In this document: positions 47,056-58,884 of the stretch, in pieces
Layout of the letters: each line of letters begins with the position of its first letter
Position numbering within the stretch: the first letter of the stretch is position 1
Assembly: GCA_947579665.1 (NCBI GenBank)
Contig: OX388349.1
Coordinates: forward strand, 88,384,197 to 88,448,196
Direction: 5' to 3'
Length of the DNA stretch: 64,000 bases
Source of the DNA: Sympetrum striolatum
Taxonomy: Eukaryota > Arthropoda > Insecta > Odonata > Libellulidae
Notes under the pieces: generated by a model
Database searches by the model: none
What the model saw: only the letters and a program-made list of their open reading frames with translations
Told to the model about the DNA's origin: nothing
Program-made: the position numbers and the translations under genes

Positions 47056-48560
47056 GAAATTTGTATTTTTTTCATCTTTTTTCCCTTAATTTTGCTTATT
47101 TTATCGAGATTTGACCGAAAAAAGCAAGAAAAACGAATAATTTTAGCGAAATTTCAATTTTTTTCCTCTTTTTTTCCCTTAATTTTGCTTATTTTATCGA
47201 GATTTTACCGAAAAAAACAAGAAAAACGAATAATTTTAGCGAAATTTCAATTTTTTCCTCTTTTTTTCCCTTAATTTTCCTTATTTTATCGATATTTGAC
47301 CGAAAAAAGCAAGAAAATCGAATAATTTTAGCGAAATATCAATTTCTATCATATTTTTTCCCTTAATTTTCCTTATTTTATCGAGATTTGACCGAAAAAA
47401 GCAAGAAAAACGAATAACTTTAGCAAAATTTCAATTTTTATCCTCTTTTTTCCCTTAATTTTCCTTATTTTATCGAGATTTGACCGAAAAAAGCAAGAAA
47501 AACGAATAATTTTATCGAAATTTCAATTTTTATCCTCTTTTTTTCCCTTAATTTTCCTTATTTTATCGAGATTTGACCGAAAAAAGCAAGAATAACGAAT
47601 AATTTTAGCGAAATATCATTTTTTTTCCACTTTTTTTCCCTTAATTTTCCTTATATTATCGAGATTAGACCGAAAATAGCAAGAAAAACGAAAAATTTTA
47701 GCGAAATATCAATTTTTATCCTCTTTTTTCCCTTAATTTTCCTTATTTTATCGAGATTTGACCGAAAAAAGCAAGAAAAACGAATAATTTTAGCGAAATT
47801 TCAACTTTTTTCCTCTTTTTTTCATTCATTCTCCTTATTTTATCGAGATTTGACCGAAAAAAGGAAGAAAAACGAATAATTTTAGCGAAATTTCAACTTT
47901 TTTCCTCTTTTTTTCATTCATTCTCCTTATTTTATCGAGATTTGACCGAAAAAAGCAAGAAAAACGAATAATTATAGATAATATAATAAATTTCAATTTT
48001 TTTCTTCTTTTTTTCCCTTAATGTTCCTTATTTTATCGAGATTCGACCGAAAAAAGCAAGAAAAACGAATAATTTTAGCGAAATTTCAATTTTTTTCCTC
48101 TTTTTTTCCCTTAATTTTCCTTATTTTATCGAGATTTGACCGAAAAAAGCAAGAAAAACGAATAATTTTAGCGAAATTTGTATTTTTTTCATCTTTTTTC
48201 CCTTAATTTTGCTTATTTTATCGAGATTTGACCGAAAAAAGCAAGAAAAACGAATAATTTTAGCGAAATTTCAATTTTTTTCCTCTTTTTTTCCCTTAAT
48301 TTTGCTTATTTTATCGAGATTTTACCGAAAAAAACAAGAAAAACGAATAATTTTAGCGAAATTTCAATTTTTTCCTCTTTTTTTCCCTTAATTTTCCTTA
48401 TTTTATCGATATTTGACCGAAAAAAGCAAGAAAATCGAATAATTTTAGCGAAATATCAATTTCTATCATATTTTTTCCCTTAATTTTCCTTATTTTATCG
48501 AGATTTGACCGAAAAAAGCAAGAAAAACGAATAACTTTAGCAAAATTTCAATTTTTTTCC
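46335..48560 (+). repeat. Tandem duplication, ~1117-bp period
   Basis: GCAAGAATAACG occurs at about 46467 and 47586. ATATTATCGAGATTAGACC, the two CAACTTTTTTCC monomers, AGATAATATAATAAATTTC (46859 and 47976), GATTCGACCG, GAAATTTGTATTTT and GCAAGAAAATCG (near 47311 and 48428) follow in the same order. The shared private variants show that about 12 monomers (roughly 46335-47440) were duplicated in place to about 47450-48560. The GCAAGAAAATCG substitution is seen only in these two units here, which helps date the event as recent. Confidence 0.82.
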
Positions 48561-50600
48561 TCTTTTTTTCCCTTAATTTTCCTTATTTTATCGAGATTTG
48601 GCCGGAAAAAGCAAGTAAAACGAATGATTTTAGCGAAATTTCAATTTTTTTCCTCTTTTTTTCCCTTAATTTTCTTTATTTTATCGAGATTTGACCGAAA
48701 AAAGCAAGAAAAACGAATAATTTTAGCGAAATTTAAATTTTCATCCTATTTTTTTCCCTTAATTAATCGAGATTTAACCGAAAAAAGCAAGAAAACAAAT
48801 AATTATAGCGAAATTTCAATTTTTTTCTTCTTTTTTTCCCTTAATTTTCCTTATTTTATCGAGATTTGACCGAAAAAAGCAAGAAAAACGAATAATTTTT
48901 GCGAAATTTCAATTTTTTTCCTCTTTTTTTCCCTTAATTTTGCTTATTTTATCGAGATTTTACCGAAAAAACCAAGAAAAACGAATAATTTTAGCGAAAT
49001 TTCAATTTTTTCCTCTTTTTTTCCCTTAATTTTCCTTATTTTATCGATATTTGACCGAAAAAAGCAAGAAAAACGAATAATTTTAGCGAAATATCAATTT
49101 TTATCATATTTTTTCCCTTAATTTTCCTTATTTTATCGAGATTTGACCGAAAAAAGCAAGAAAAACGAATAATTTTAGCGAAATATCAATTTTTATCCTC
49201 TTTTTTTCCCTTATTTTTTTTAGTTTATCGAGATTTGACCGAAAAAAGCAAGAAAAACGAATAATTTTAGCGAAATTTCAATTTTTATCATCTTTTCTCC
49301 CTTAATTTTCCTTATTTTATCGAGATTTGACCGAAAAAACCAAGAAAAACGAATAATTTTAGCGAAATATCAATTTTTATCCTCTTTTTTTCCCTTAATT
49401 TTCCTTATTTTATCGAGATTTGACCGAAAAAGGCAAGAAAAACGAATAACTTTATCGAAATTTCTATTTCTATCCTCTTCTTTTCCCTTAATTTTGCTTA
49501 TTTTATCGAGATTTGACCGAAAAAAGAAGGAAAAACGAATAATTTTAGCGAAATTTCAATTTTTATCCTCTTTTTTCCCTTAATTTTCCTTATTTTATCG
49601 AGATTTGACCGACAAAAGCAAGAAAAACGAATAATTTTATCGAAATAACAATTTTTATCCTCTTTTTTTCCATTAATTTTCCTTATTTTATCGAGATTTG
49701 ACCGAAAAAAGGAAGAAAAACGAATAATTTTAGCGAAATTTCAATTTTTTACCTCTTTTTTACCCTTAATTTTCCTTACTTTATCGAGATTTGACCGCAA
49801 AAAGCAAGAAAAACGAATAATTTTAGCGAAATTTCAATTGTTTTCCTCTTTTTTTCCCTTAATGTTCCTTATTTTATCGAGATTCGACCGAAAAAAGCAA
49901 GAAAAACGAATAATTTTAGCGAAATTTCAATTTTTTTCATCTTTTTTTCCCTTCATTTTCCTTATTTTATCGAGATTTGACCGAAAAAAGCAAGAAAAAC
50001 GAATAATTTTAGCGAAATTTCAATTTTTTTCCTCTTTTTTTCCCTTAATTTTCCTTATTTTATCGAGATTTGACCAAAAAAAGCAAGAAAAACGAATAAT
50101 TTTAGCGAAATTTGTATTTTTTTCATCTTTTTTTCCCTTAATTTTGCTTATTTTATCGAGATGTGACCGAAAAAAGCAAGAAAAACGAATAATTTTAGCG
50201 AAATTTCAATTTTTTTCCTCTTTTTTTCCCTTAATTTTGCTTATTTTATCGAGATTTTACCGAAAAAACCAAGAAAAACAAATAATTTTAGCGAAATTTC
50301 AATTTTTTCCTCTTTTTTTCCTTAATTTTCCTTATTTTATCGATATTTGACCGAAAAAAGCAAGAAAAACGAATAATTTTAGCGAAATATCAATTTCGAT
50401 CATATTTTTTCCCTTAATTATCCTTATTTTATCGAGATTTGACCGAAAAAAGCAAGAAAAACGAATAACTTTAGCGAAATTTCAATTTTTTTCCTCTTTT
50501 TTTCCCTTAATTTTCCTTATTTTATCGAGATTTGACCGAAAAAAGCAAGAAAAACGAATAATTTTAGCGAAATATCAATTTTTATCCTCTATTTTTCCCT
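47945..50600 (+). repeat. ~2.65-kb block, copy of 40890-43730 with a two-monomer deletion
   Basis: Follows 40890-43730 closely, including TAAATTTTCATCC (48734), TTTTTTTAGTTTATCG (here TTATTTTTTTTAG near 49211), GACCGACAAAAG (near 49608), GAGATGTGACCG (near 50160) and TTTCGATCATA (near 50395). After GACCGACAAAAGC the text goes straight to TTTTATCGAAATAACAA. The related copies have two further monomers there (TTTACCTTG with TTTTTATCGAG, and the ATTCTCCTCATTTAACGAG junction), so about 185 bp is missing. Confidence 0.78.
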
Positions 50601-53600
50601 TAATTTTCCTTATTTTATCGAGATTTGACCGAAAAAAGCAAGATAAACGAATAAATTTAGCGAAATTTCATTTTTTTTCCACTTTTTTTCCCTTAATTTT
50701 CCTTATATTATCGAGATTAGACCGAAAATAGCAAGAAAAACGAAAAATTTTAGCGAAATATCAATTTTTATCCTCTTTTTTCCCTTAATTTTCCTTATTT
50801 TATCGAGATTTGACCGAAAAAAGCAAGAAAAACGAATAATTTTAGCGAAATTTAAATTTTTTTTCTCTTTTTTTCCCTTAATTTTCCTTATTTTATCGAG
50901 ATTTGACCGAAAAAATCAAGAAAAACGAATAATTTTTGCGAAATTTCAATTTTTTTCCTCTTTTTTTCCCTTAATTTTACTTATTTTATCGAGATTTTAC
51001 CGAATAAACCAAGAAAAAGGAATAATTTTTGCGAAATTTCAATTTTTTCCTCTTTTTTTCCCTTAATTTTCCTTATTTTATCGATATTTGACCGAAAAAA
51101 GCAAGAAAAACGAATAATTTTAGCGAAATATCAATTTTTATCATATTTTTTCCCTTAATTTTCCTTATTTTATCGAGATTTGACCGAAAAAAGCAAGAAA
51201 AAATAATAACTTTAGCGAAATTTCAATTTTTTTCCTCTTTTTTTCCCTTAATTTTCCTTATTTTATCGAGATTTGACCGAAAAAAGCAAGAAAAACGAAT
51301 AATTTTAGCGAAATTTCAATTTTTTTCCTCTTTTTTTCCCTTAATTTTCCTTATTTTATCGAGATTTGGCCGGAAAAAGCAAGTAAATTGAAGGATTTTA
51401 GCGAAATTTCAATTTTTTTCCTCATATTTTCCCTTAATTTTCCTTATTTTATCGAGATTTGACCGGAAAAAGCAAGAAAAACGAATAATTTTAGCGAAAT
51501 TTAAATTTTTATCCTCTTTTTTTCCCTTAATTAATCGAGATTTAACGGAAAAAAGCAAGAAAACAAATAATTATAGCGAAATTTCAATTTTTTTCTTCTT
51601 TTTTTCCCTTAATTTTCCTTATTTTATCGAGATTTGACCGAAAAAAGGCAAGAAAAACGAATAACTTTAGCGAAATATCAATTTTTATCATCTTTTTTCC
51701 CTTGCTTTTCCTTATTTTATCGAGATTTGACCGAAAAAAGCAAGAAAAACGAATAATTTTATCGAAATTTCAATTTTTATCATCTTTTTTCCCTTGATTT
51801 TCCTTATTTAATCGAGATTTGACCGAAAAATGCAAGAAAAACGAATAATTTTAGCGAAATATCAATTTTTATCCTCTTTTTTTCCCTTAATTTTCCTTAT
51901 TTTATCGAGATTTGACTGAAAAAGGCAAGAAAAACGAATAACTTTATCGAAATTTCAATTTCTATCCTCTTCTTTTCCCTTAATTTTGCTTATTTTATCG
52001 AGATTTGACCGAAAAAAGAAGAAAAAACGAATAATTTTAGCGAAATTTAAATTTTTTTCCTCTTTTTTTCCCTTAATTTTCCTTGTTTTTATCGAGATTT
52101 GACCGAAAATAGCAAGAAAAACGAATAATTGTAGCGAAATTTCAATTTTTTTCCTCTTTTTTTCCTTCATTCTTCTCATTTAACGAGATTTGACCGAAAA
52201 AAGCAAGAAAAACGAATAATTTTATCGAAATAACAATTTTTATCCTCTTTTTTTCCATTAATTTTCCTTATTTTATCGAGATTTGACCGAAAAAAGGAAG
52301 AAAAACGAATAATTTAAGCGAAATTTCAATTTTTTACCTCTTTATTACCCTTAATTTTCCTTACTTTATCGAGATTTGACCGCAAAAAGCAAGAAAAACG
52401 AATAATTTTAGCAAAATTTCAATTGTTTTCCTCTTTTTTTCCCTTAATTTTCCTTAGTTAATCGAGATTTGACCGAAAAAAGCAAGAAAAACGAATAATT
52501 ATAGATAATATAATAAATTTCAATTTTTTTCTTCTTTTTTCCCTTAATGTTCCTTATTTTATCGAGATTCGACCGAAAAAAGCAAGAAAAACGAATAATT
52601 TTAGCGAAATTTCAATTTTTTTTCCCTTCATTTTCCTTATTTTATCGAGATTTGACCGAAAAAAGCAAGAAAAACGAATAATTTTAGCGAAATTTCAATT
52701 TTTTTCCTCTTTTTTTCCCTTAATTTTCCTTATTTTATCGAGATTTGACCGAAAAAAGCAAGAAAAACGAATAATTTTAGCGAAATTTGTATTTTTTTCC
52801 TCTTTTTTTCCCTTAATCTTGCTTATTTTATCGAGATTTTACCGAAAAAACCAAGAAAAACGAATAATTTTAGCGAAATTTCAATTTTTTCCTCTTTTTT
52901 TCCCTTAATTTTCCTTATTTTATCGATATTTGACCGAAAAAAGCAAGAAAAACGAATAATTTTAGCGAAATATCAATTTCTATCATATTTTTTCCCTTAA
53001 TTTTCCTTATTTTATCGAGATTTGACCGAAAAAAGCAAGAAAAACGAATAACTTTAGCGAAATTTCAATTTTTTTCCTCTTTTTTTCCCTTTATTTTACT
53101 TATTTTATCGAGATTTGACCGAAAAAAGCAGGAAAAACGAATAATTTTAGCGAAATTTCAATTTTTTTCCTCTTTTTTTTCCTTAATTTTCCTTATTTTA
53201 TCGAGATTTTTCCGGAAAAAGCAAGTAAAACGAATGATTTTAGCGAAATTTCAATTTTTTTCCTCTTTTCTCCATTAATTTTCTTTATTTTATCGAGATT
53301 TGACCGAAAAAAGCAAGAAAAACGAATAATTTTATCGAAATTTCAATTTTAATCCTCTTTTTTTCCATTAATTTTCCTTATTTTATTGAGATTTGACCGA
53401 AAAAAGCAAGAAAAACGAATAATTTTAGCGAAATTTCATTTTTTTTCCACTTTTTCTCCCTTAATTTTCCTTATTTTATCGAGATTTGACCGAAAAAAGA
53501 AAGAAAAATGAATAATTTTAGCGAAATATCAATTTTTATCCTCTCTTTTCCCTTAATTTTCCTTATTTTATCGAGATTTGACCGAAAAAAGCAAGAAAAA

Positions 53601-54025
53601 CGAATAACTTTAGCGAAATTTCAATTTTTTTCCTCTTTTTTTTCTTAATTTTCCTTATTTTATCGAGATTTGGCCGAAAAAAGCAAGTAAAACGAATAAT
53701 TTTAGCGAAATTTCATTTTTTTCCTCTTTTTTTTCCTTAATTTTCCTAATTTTATCGAGATTTGACCGAAAAAAGCAAGAAAAACGAATAATTTTATCGA
53801 AATTTCAATTTTTATCCTCTTTTTTTCCCTTAATTTTCCTTATTTTATCGAGATTTGACCTAAAAAAGCAAGAAAAACGAATAATTTTAGCGAAATTTCA
53901 TTTTTTTTCCACTTTTTTTCCCTTAATTTTCCTTATATTATCGAGATTAGACCGAAAATAGCAAGAAAAACGAAAAATTTTAGCGAAATATCAATTTTTA
54001 TCCTCTTTTTTCCGTTAGTTTTCCT
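50601..54025 (+). repeat. Satellite mosaic related to the 28-31 kb block in permuted order
   Basis: Part 51350-52560 follows 29780-30990: GGCCGGAAAAAGC (51365), TTAATTAATCGAG (51529, last such monomer of the window), CCTTGCTTTTCC (near 51702), TTCTTCTCATTTAACGAG and AGATAATATAATAAATTTC (52503). Part 52900 onward follows 28300-29660: TTTTTCCGGAAAAAGC (near 53210), CCACTTTTTCTCCC (near 53446) and ATATTATCGAGATTAGACC (near 53938). The two parts stand in the opposite order to the 28-31 kb block, as expected if the window slices a larger tandem unit at different phases. Confidence 0.7.
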
Positions 54026-55775
54026 TATTTTATCGAGATTTGACCGAAAAAAGCAAGAAAAACGAATAATTTTAGCGAAATTTAAATTTTTTTTCTCTTT
54101 TTTTCCCTTAATTTTCCTTATTTTATCGAGATTTGACCGAAAAAAGGAAGAAAAACGAATAATTTTAGCGAAATTTCAATTTTTTTCCTCTTTCTTTCCC
54201 TTAATTTTCCTTAATTTATCGAGATTTGACCGCAAAAAGCAAGAAAACGAATAATTTTAGCGAAATTTCAATTGTTTTCCTCTTTTTTTCCCTTAATTTT
54301 CCTTATTTTATCGAGATTTGACCGAAAAAAGCAAGAAAAACGAATAATTGTAGATAATATAATAAATTTCAATTTTTTTCTTCTTTTTTTCCCTTAATAT
54401 TCCTTATTTTATCGAGATTTGACCGAAAAAGCAAGAAAAACGAATAATTTAAGCGATATTTCAATTTTTTTCTTCTTTTTTTCCCTTAATTTTCCTTATT
54501 TTATCGAGATTTGACCGAAAAAAGCAAGAAAAACGAATAATTTTAGCAAAATATCAATTTTTATCCTCTTTTTTCCCTTAATTTTGCTTATTTTATCGAC
54601 ATTTGACCGAAAAAGCAAGAAAAACGAATAATTTAAGCGATATTTCAATTTTTTTCTTCTTTTTTTCCCTTAATTTTCCTTATTTTATCGAGATTTGACC
54701 GAAAAAAGCAAGAAAAACGAATAATTTTAGCAAAATATCAATTTTTATCCTCATTTTTCCCTTAATTTTGCTTATTTTATCGAGATTTGACCGAAAAAAG
54801 CAAGAAAAACGAATAATTTTAGCGAAATATCAATTTTTATCCTCTATTTTTCCCTTAATTTTCCTTATTTTATCGAGATTTGACCGAAAAAAGCAAGAAA
54901 AACGAATAACTTTAGCGAAATTTCAATTTTTTTCATCTTTTTTTCCCTTAATTTTCCTTATTTTATCGAGATTTGACCGAAAAAAGCAAGAAAAACGAAT
55001 AATTTTAGCGAAATATAATTTTTTTTCCACTTTTTTTCCCTTAATTTTCCTTATATTATCGAGATTAGACCGAAAATAGCAAGAAAAACGAAAAATTTTA
55101 GCGAAATATCAATTTTTATCCTCTTTTTTCCCTTAATTTTCCTTATTTTATCGAGATTTGACCGAAAAAAGCAAGAAAAACGAATAATTTTAGCGAAATT
55201 TAAATTTTTTTTCTCTTTTTTTCCCTTAATTTTCCTTATTTTATCGAGATTCGACCGAAAAAAGCAAGAAAAACGAATAATTTTAGCGAAATTTCAACTT
55301 TTTTCCTCTTTTTTTTCATTCATTCTCCTCATTTAACGAGATTTGACCGAAAAAAGCATGAAAAACGAATAATTTTATCGAAGTAACAATTTTTATCCTC
55401 TTTTTTCCATTAATTTTCCTTATTTTATCGAGATTTGACCGAAAAAAGGAAGAAAAACTAATAATTTTAGCGAAATTTCAATTTTTTTCCTCTTTTTTAC
55501 CCTTAATTTTCCTTAATTTATCGAGATTTGACCGCAAAAAGCAAGAAAAACGAATAATTTTAGCGAAATTTCAATTGTTTTCCTCTTTTTTTCCCTTAAT
55601 TTTCCTTATTTTATCGAGATTTGACCGAAAAAAGCAAGAAAAACGAATAATTATAGATAATATAATAAATTTCAATTATTTTCTTCTTTTTTTCCCTTAA
55701 TTTTCCTTATTTTATCGATATTTGACCGAAAAAGCAAGAAAAACGAATAATTTAAACGATATTTCAATTTTTTTC
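54025..55775 (+). repeat. ~1.75-kb satellite block, copy 1
   Basis: Markers are GACCGCAAAAAGCAAGAAAACG (near 54229, with one A lost), AGATAATATAATAAATTTC (54352), the short GACCGAAAAAGCAAG with TTTAAGCGATATTTC (near 54430 and 54608), ATATTATCGAGATTAGACC (near 55057), TTCATTCATTCTCC (near 55315) and TTTAAACGATATTTC (near 55750). The same series is found at 60216-62037 at a shift of 6169 bp, rising to 6262 bp after one monomer is gained in the distal copy. Confidence 0.8.
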
Positions 55776-57140
55776 CTCTTTTTTTCCCTTAATTTTCTTT
55801 ATTTTATCGAGATTTGACCGAAAATAGCAAGAAAAACGAATAATTTTATCGAAATTTCAATTTTTATCCTCTTTTTTTCCCTTAATTTTCCTTATTTTAT
55901 CGAGATTTGACCGATAAAAGCTAGAAAAACGAATAATTTTAGCGAAATTTCAATTTTTATCCTCTTTTTTTCCCTTAATTTTCCTTATTTTATCGAGATT
56001 TGACCGAAAAAGCCAAGAAAAACGAATAATTTTAGCGAAATTTCAATTTTTTTCCTTAATTTTCCTAATTTTATCGATATTTGACCGAAAAAAGCAAGAA
56101 AAACGAATAATTTTAGCGAAATATCAATTTATATCCTCTTTTTTCCCTTAATATTCCTTATTTTATCGAGATTTGACCGAAAAAAGCAAGAAAAACGAAT
56201 AATTTTAGCGAAATTTAAATTTTTTTCCTCTTTTTATCCCTTAATTTTCCTTAATTTATCGAGATTTGACCGTAAAAAGCAAGAAAAACGAATAATTTTA
56301 GTGAAATATCAATTTTTATTCTCTTTTTTCCCTTAATTTTCCTTATTTTATCGAGATTTGACCGAAAATAGCAAGAAAAACGAAAAATTTTAGCGAAATT
56401 TCAATTTTTTTCCTCTTTTTTTCCCTTAATTTTCCTTATTTTATCGAGATTTGACCGAAAACAGCAAGAAAAACGAATAATTTTAGCGAAATTTCAATTT
56501 TTTTCCTCTTTTTTTCCATAAATTTTCCTTAATTTATCGAGATTTGACCGAAAAAAGCAAGAAAAACGAATAATTTTACCGAAATATCAATTTTTATCCT
56601 CTTTTTTCCCTTAATTTTCCTTATTTTATCGAGATTTGACCGAAAAAAGAAAGAAAAACGAATAATTTTAGCGAAATTTCAATTTTTTTTCTATTTTTTT
56701 CCCTTAATTTTCCTTATTTTATCGAGATTTGACCGAAAAAAGCAGGAAAAACGAATAATTTTAGCAAAATATCAATTTTTATCCTCTTTTTTCCCTTAAT
56801 TTTGCTTATTTTATCGAGATTTGACCGAAAAAAGCAAGAAAAACGAATAATTTTAGCGAAATTTAAATTTTTTTCCTCTTTTTCTCCCTTAATTTTCCTT
56901 ATTTTATCGAGATTTGACCGAAAAAAGCAAGAAAAACGAATAATTTTAGCGAAATTTCAATTTTTTTCCTCTTTTTTTCCCTTAATTTTCCTTATATTAT
57001 CGAGATTAGACCGAAAATAGCAAGAAAAACGAAACATTTTAGCGAAATATCAATTTTTATCCTCTTTTTTCCCTTAATTTTCCTTATTTTATCGAGATTT
57101 GACCGAAAAAGCCAAGAAAAACGAATAATTTTAGCGAAAT
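55776..57140 (+). repeat. Satellite stretch of mostly ordinary monomers
   Basis: About fifteen monomers with few diagnostic variants: GACCGATAAAAGCTAG (near 55910), GACCGAAAAAGCCAAG followed by a short monomer lacking CCTCTTTTTTTCC (near 56010-56080), GACCGTAAAAAGC (near 56268), GACCGAAAACAGC (near 56452) and ATATTATCGAGATTAGACC (near 56994). The 56340-56900 part resembles 62230-62700. No gene or unique insert. Confidence 0.65.
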
Positions 57141-58884
57141 TTCAATTTTTTTCCTTAATATTCCTAATTTTATCAATATTTGACCGAAAAAAGCAAGAAA
57201 AACGAATAATTTTAGCGAAATATCAATTTTTATCCTCTTTTTTTCCCTTAATTTTCCTTATTTTATCGAGATTTGACCGAAAAAGCCAAGAAAAACGAAT
57301 AATTTTAGCGAAATTTCAATTTTTTTCCTTAATATTCCTAATTTTATCAATATTTGACCGAAAAAAGCAAGAAAAACGAATAATTTTAGCGAAATATCAA
57401 TTTTTATCCTCTTTTTTCCCTTAATTTTCCTTATTTTATCGAGATTTGACCGAAAAAAGCAAGAAAAGCGAATAATTTTAGCGAAATTTCAATTTTTTTC
57501 CTCTTTTTTTCCCTTAATTTTCCTTATTTTATCGAGATTTGACCGGAAAAAGCAAGAAAAACGAATAATTTTAGCGAAATTTCAATTTTTTTCCTCTTTT
57601 TTTCCCTTAATTTTCCATATTTTATCGAGATTTGACCGAAAAAAGCAAGAAAAACGAATAATTTTATCGAAATTTCAATTTCATTCCTCTTTTTTTCCCT
57701 TAATTTTCCTTATTTTATCGAGATTTGACCGAAAAAAGCAAGAAAAACGAATAATGTTAGCAAAATTTCAATTTTTTTCCTCTTTTTTTCCCTTAATTTT
57801 CCTTATTTTATCGAGATTTGACCGAAAAAAGCAAGAAAAACGAATAATTTTACCGAAATATCAATTTTTATCCTCTTTTTTCCCTTAATTTTCCTTAATT
57901 TATCGAGATTTGACCGAAAAAAGCAAGAAAAACAAATAATTTTAGCGAAATATCAATTTTTATCCTCTTTTTTCACTTAATTTTCCTTATTTTATCGAGA
58001 TTTGACCGAAAAAAGCAAGAAAAACGAATAATTTTAACAAAATTTCAATTTTTTTCCACTTTTTTTCCCATAATTTTCCTTAATTTATCGAGATTTGACC
58101 GTAAAAAGCAAGAAAAACGAATAATTTTAGCGAAATATCAATTTTTATCCTCTTTTTTCCCTTAATTTTCCTTATTTTATCGAGATTTGACTGAAAATAG
58201 CAAGAAAAACGAAAAATTTTAGCGAAATTTCAATTTTTTTCCTCTTTTTTTCCCTTAATTTTCCTTATTTTATCGAGATTTGACCGAAAAAAGCAAGAAA
58301 AACGAATAATTTTAGCGAAATTTCAATTTTTTTCCTCTTTTTTTCCCTTAATTTTCCTTAATTTATCGAGATTTGACCGTAAAAAGCAAGAAAAACGAAT
58401 AATTTTAGCGAAATATCAATCTTTATCCTCTTTTTTCCCTTAATTTTGCTTATTTTATCGAGATTTGACCGAAAAAAGCAAGAAAAACGAATAATTTTAG
58501 CGAAATTTAAATTTTTTTTCTCTTTTTTTCCCTTAATTTTCCTTATTTTATCGAGATTTGACCGAAAAAAGGAAGAAAAACGAATAATTTTAGCGAAATT
58601 TCAATTTTTTTCCTCTTTTTTTCCCTTAATTTTCCTTAATTTATCGAGATTTGACCGCAAAAAGCAAGAAAACGAATAATTTTAGCGAAATTTCAATTGT
58701 TTTTTTCTTTTTTTCCCTTAATTTTCCTTATTTTATCGAGATTTGACCGAAAAAAGCAAGAAAAACGAATAATTATAGATAATATAATAAATTTCAATTT
58801 TTTTCTTCTTTTTTTCCCTTAATTTTCCTTATTTTATCGAGATTTGACCGAAAAAGCAAGAAAAACGAATAATTTAAGCGAAAT
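57141..58884 (+). repeat. 1744-bp tandem unit, copy 1
   Basis: Starts with the short monomer TTAATATTCCTAATTTTATC, which lacks the second pyrimidine stretch, seen twice (near 57148 and 57328). It continues with AAGAAAAGCGAATAA (near 57460), TTTCATTCC (57681), AATAATGTTAGC (near 57752), TTTTAACAAAAT (near 58034), GACTGAAAATAGC (near 58190), AATCTTTATCC (near 58429) and AGATAATATAATAAATTTC (58778). Each recurs exactly 1744 bp later, including the private GTTAGC change. Confidence 0.87.

Larger units (their letters stand above)
927..51545 (+). repeat. Short TTAATTAATCGAG (PacI-site) monomer subfamily
   Basis: A deletion of TTTTCCTTATTTT joins CCCTTAATT directly to AATCGAG, producing TTAATTAA, the PacI recognition sequence. 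These monomers usually also have TTTAACCG and AATTATAGCG and lack one A in the purine tract. Approximate positions are 927, 3715, 4990, 6648, 8578, 11361, 13108, 14764, 14939, 15115, 15930, 17048, 19345, 21106, 21752, 23510, 25812, 26740, 27270, 29957, 31810, 33650, 35402, 37804, 39664, 41707, 48758 and 51529. None follows 51.5 kb. Confidence 0.82.
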
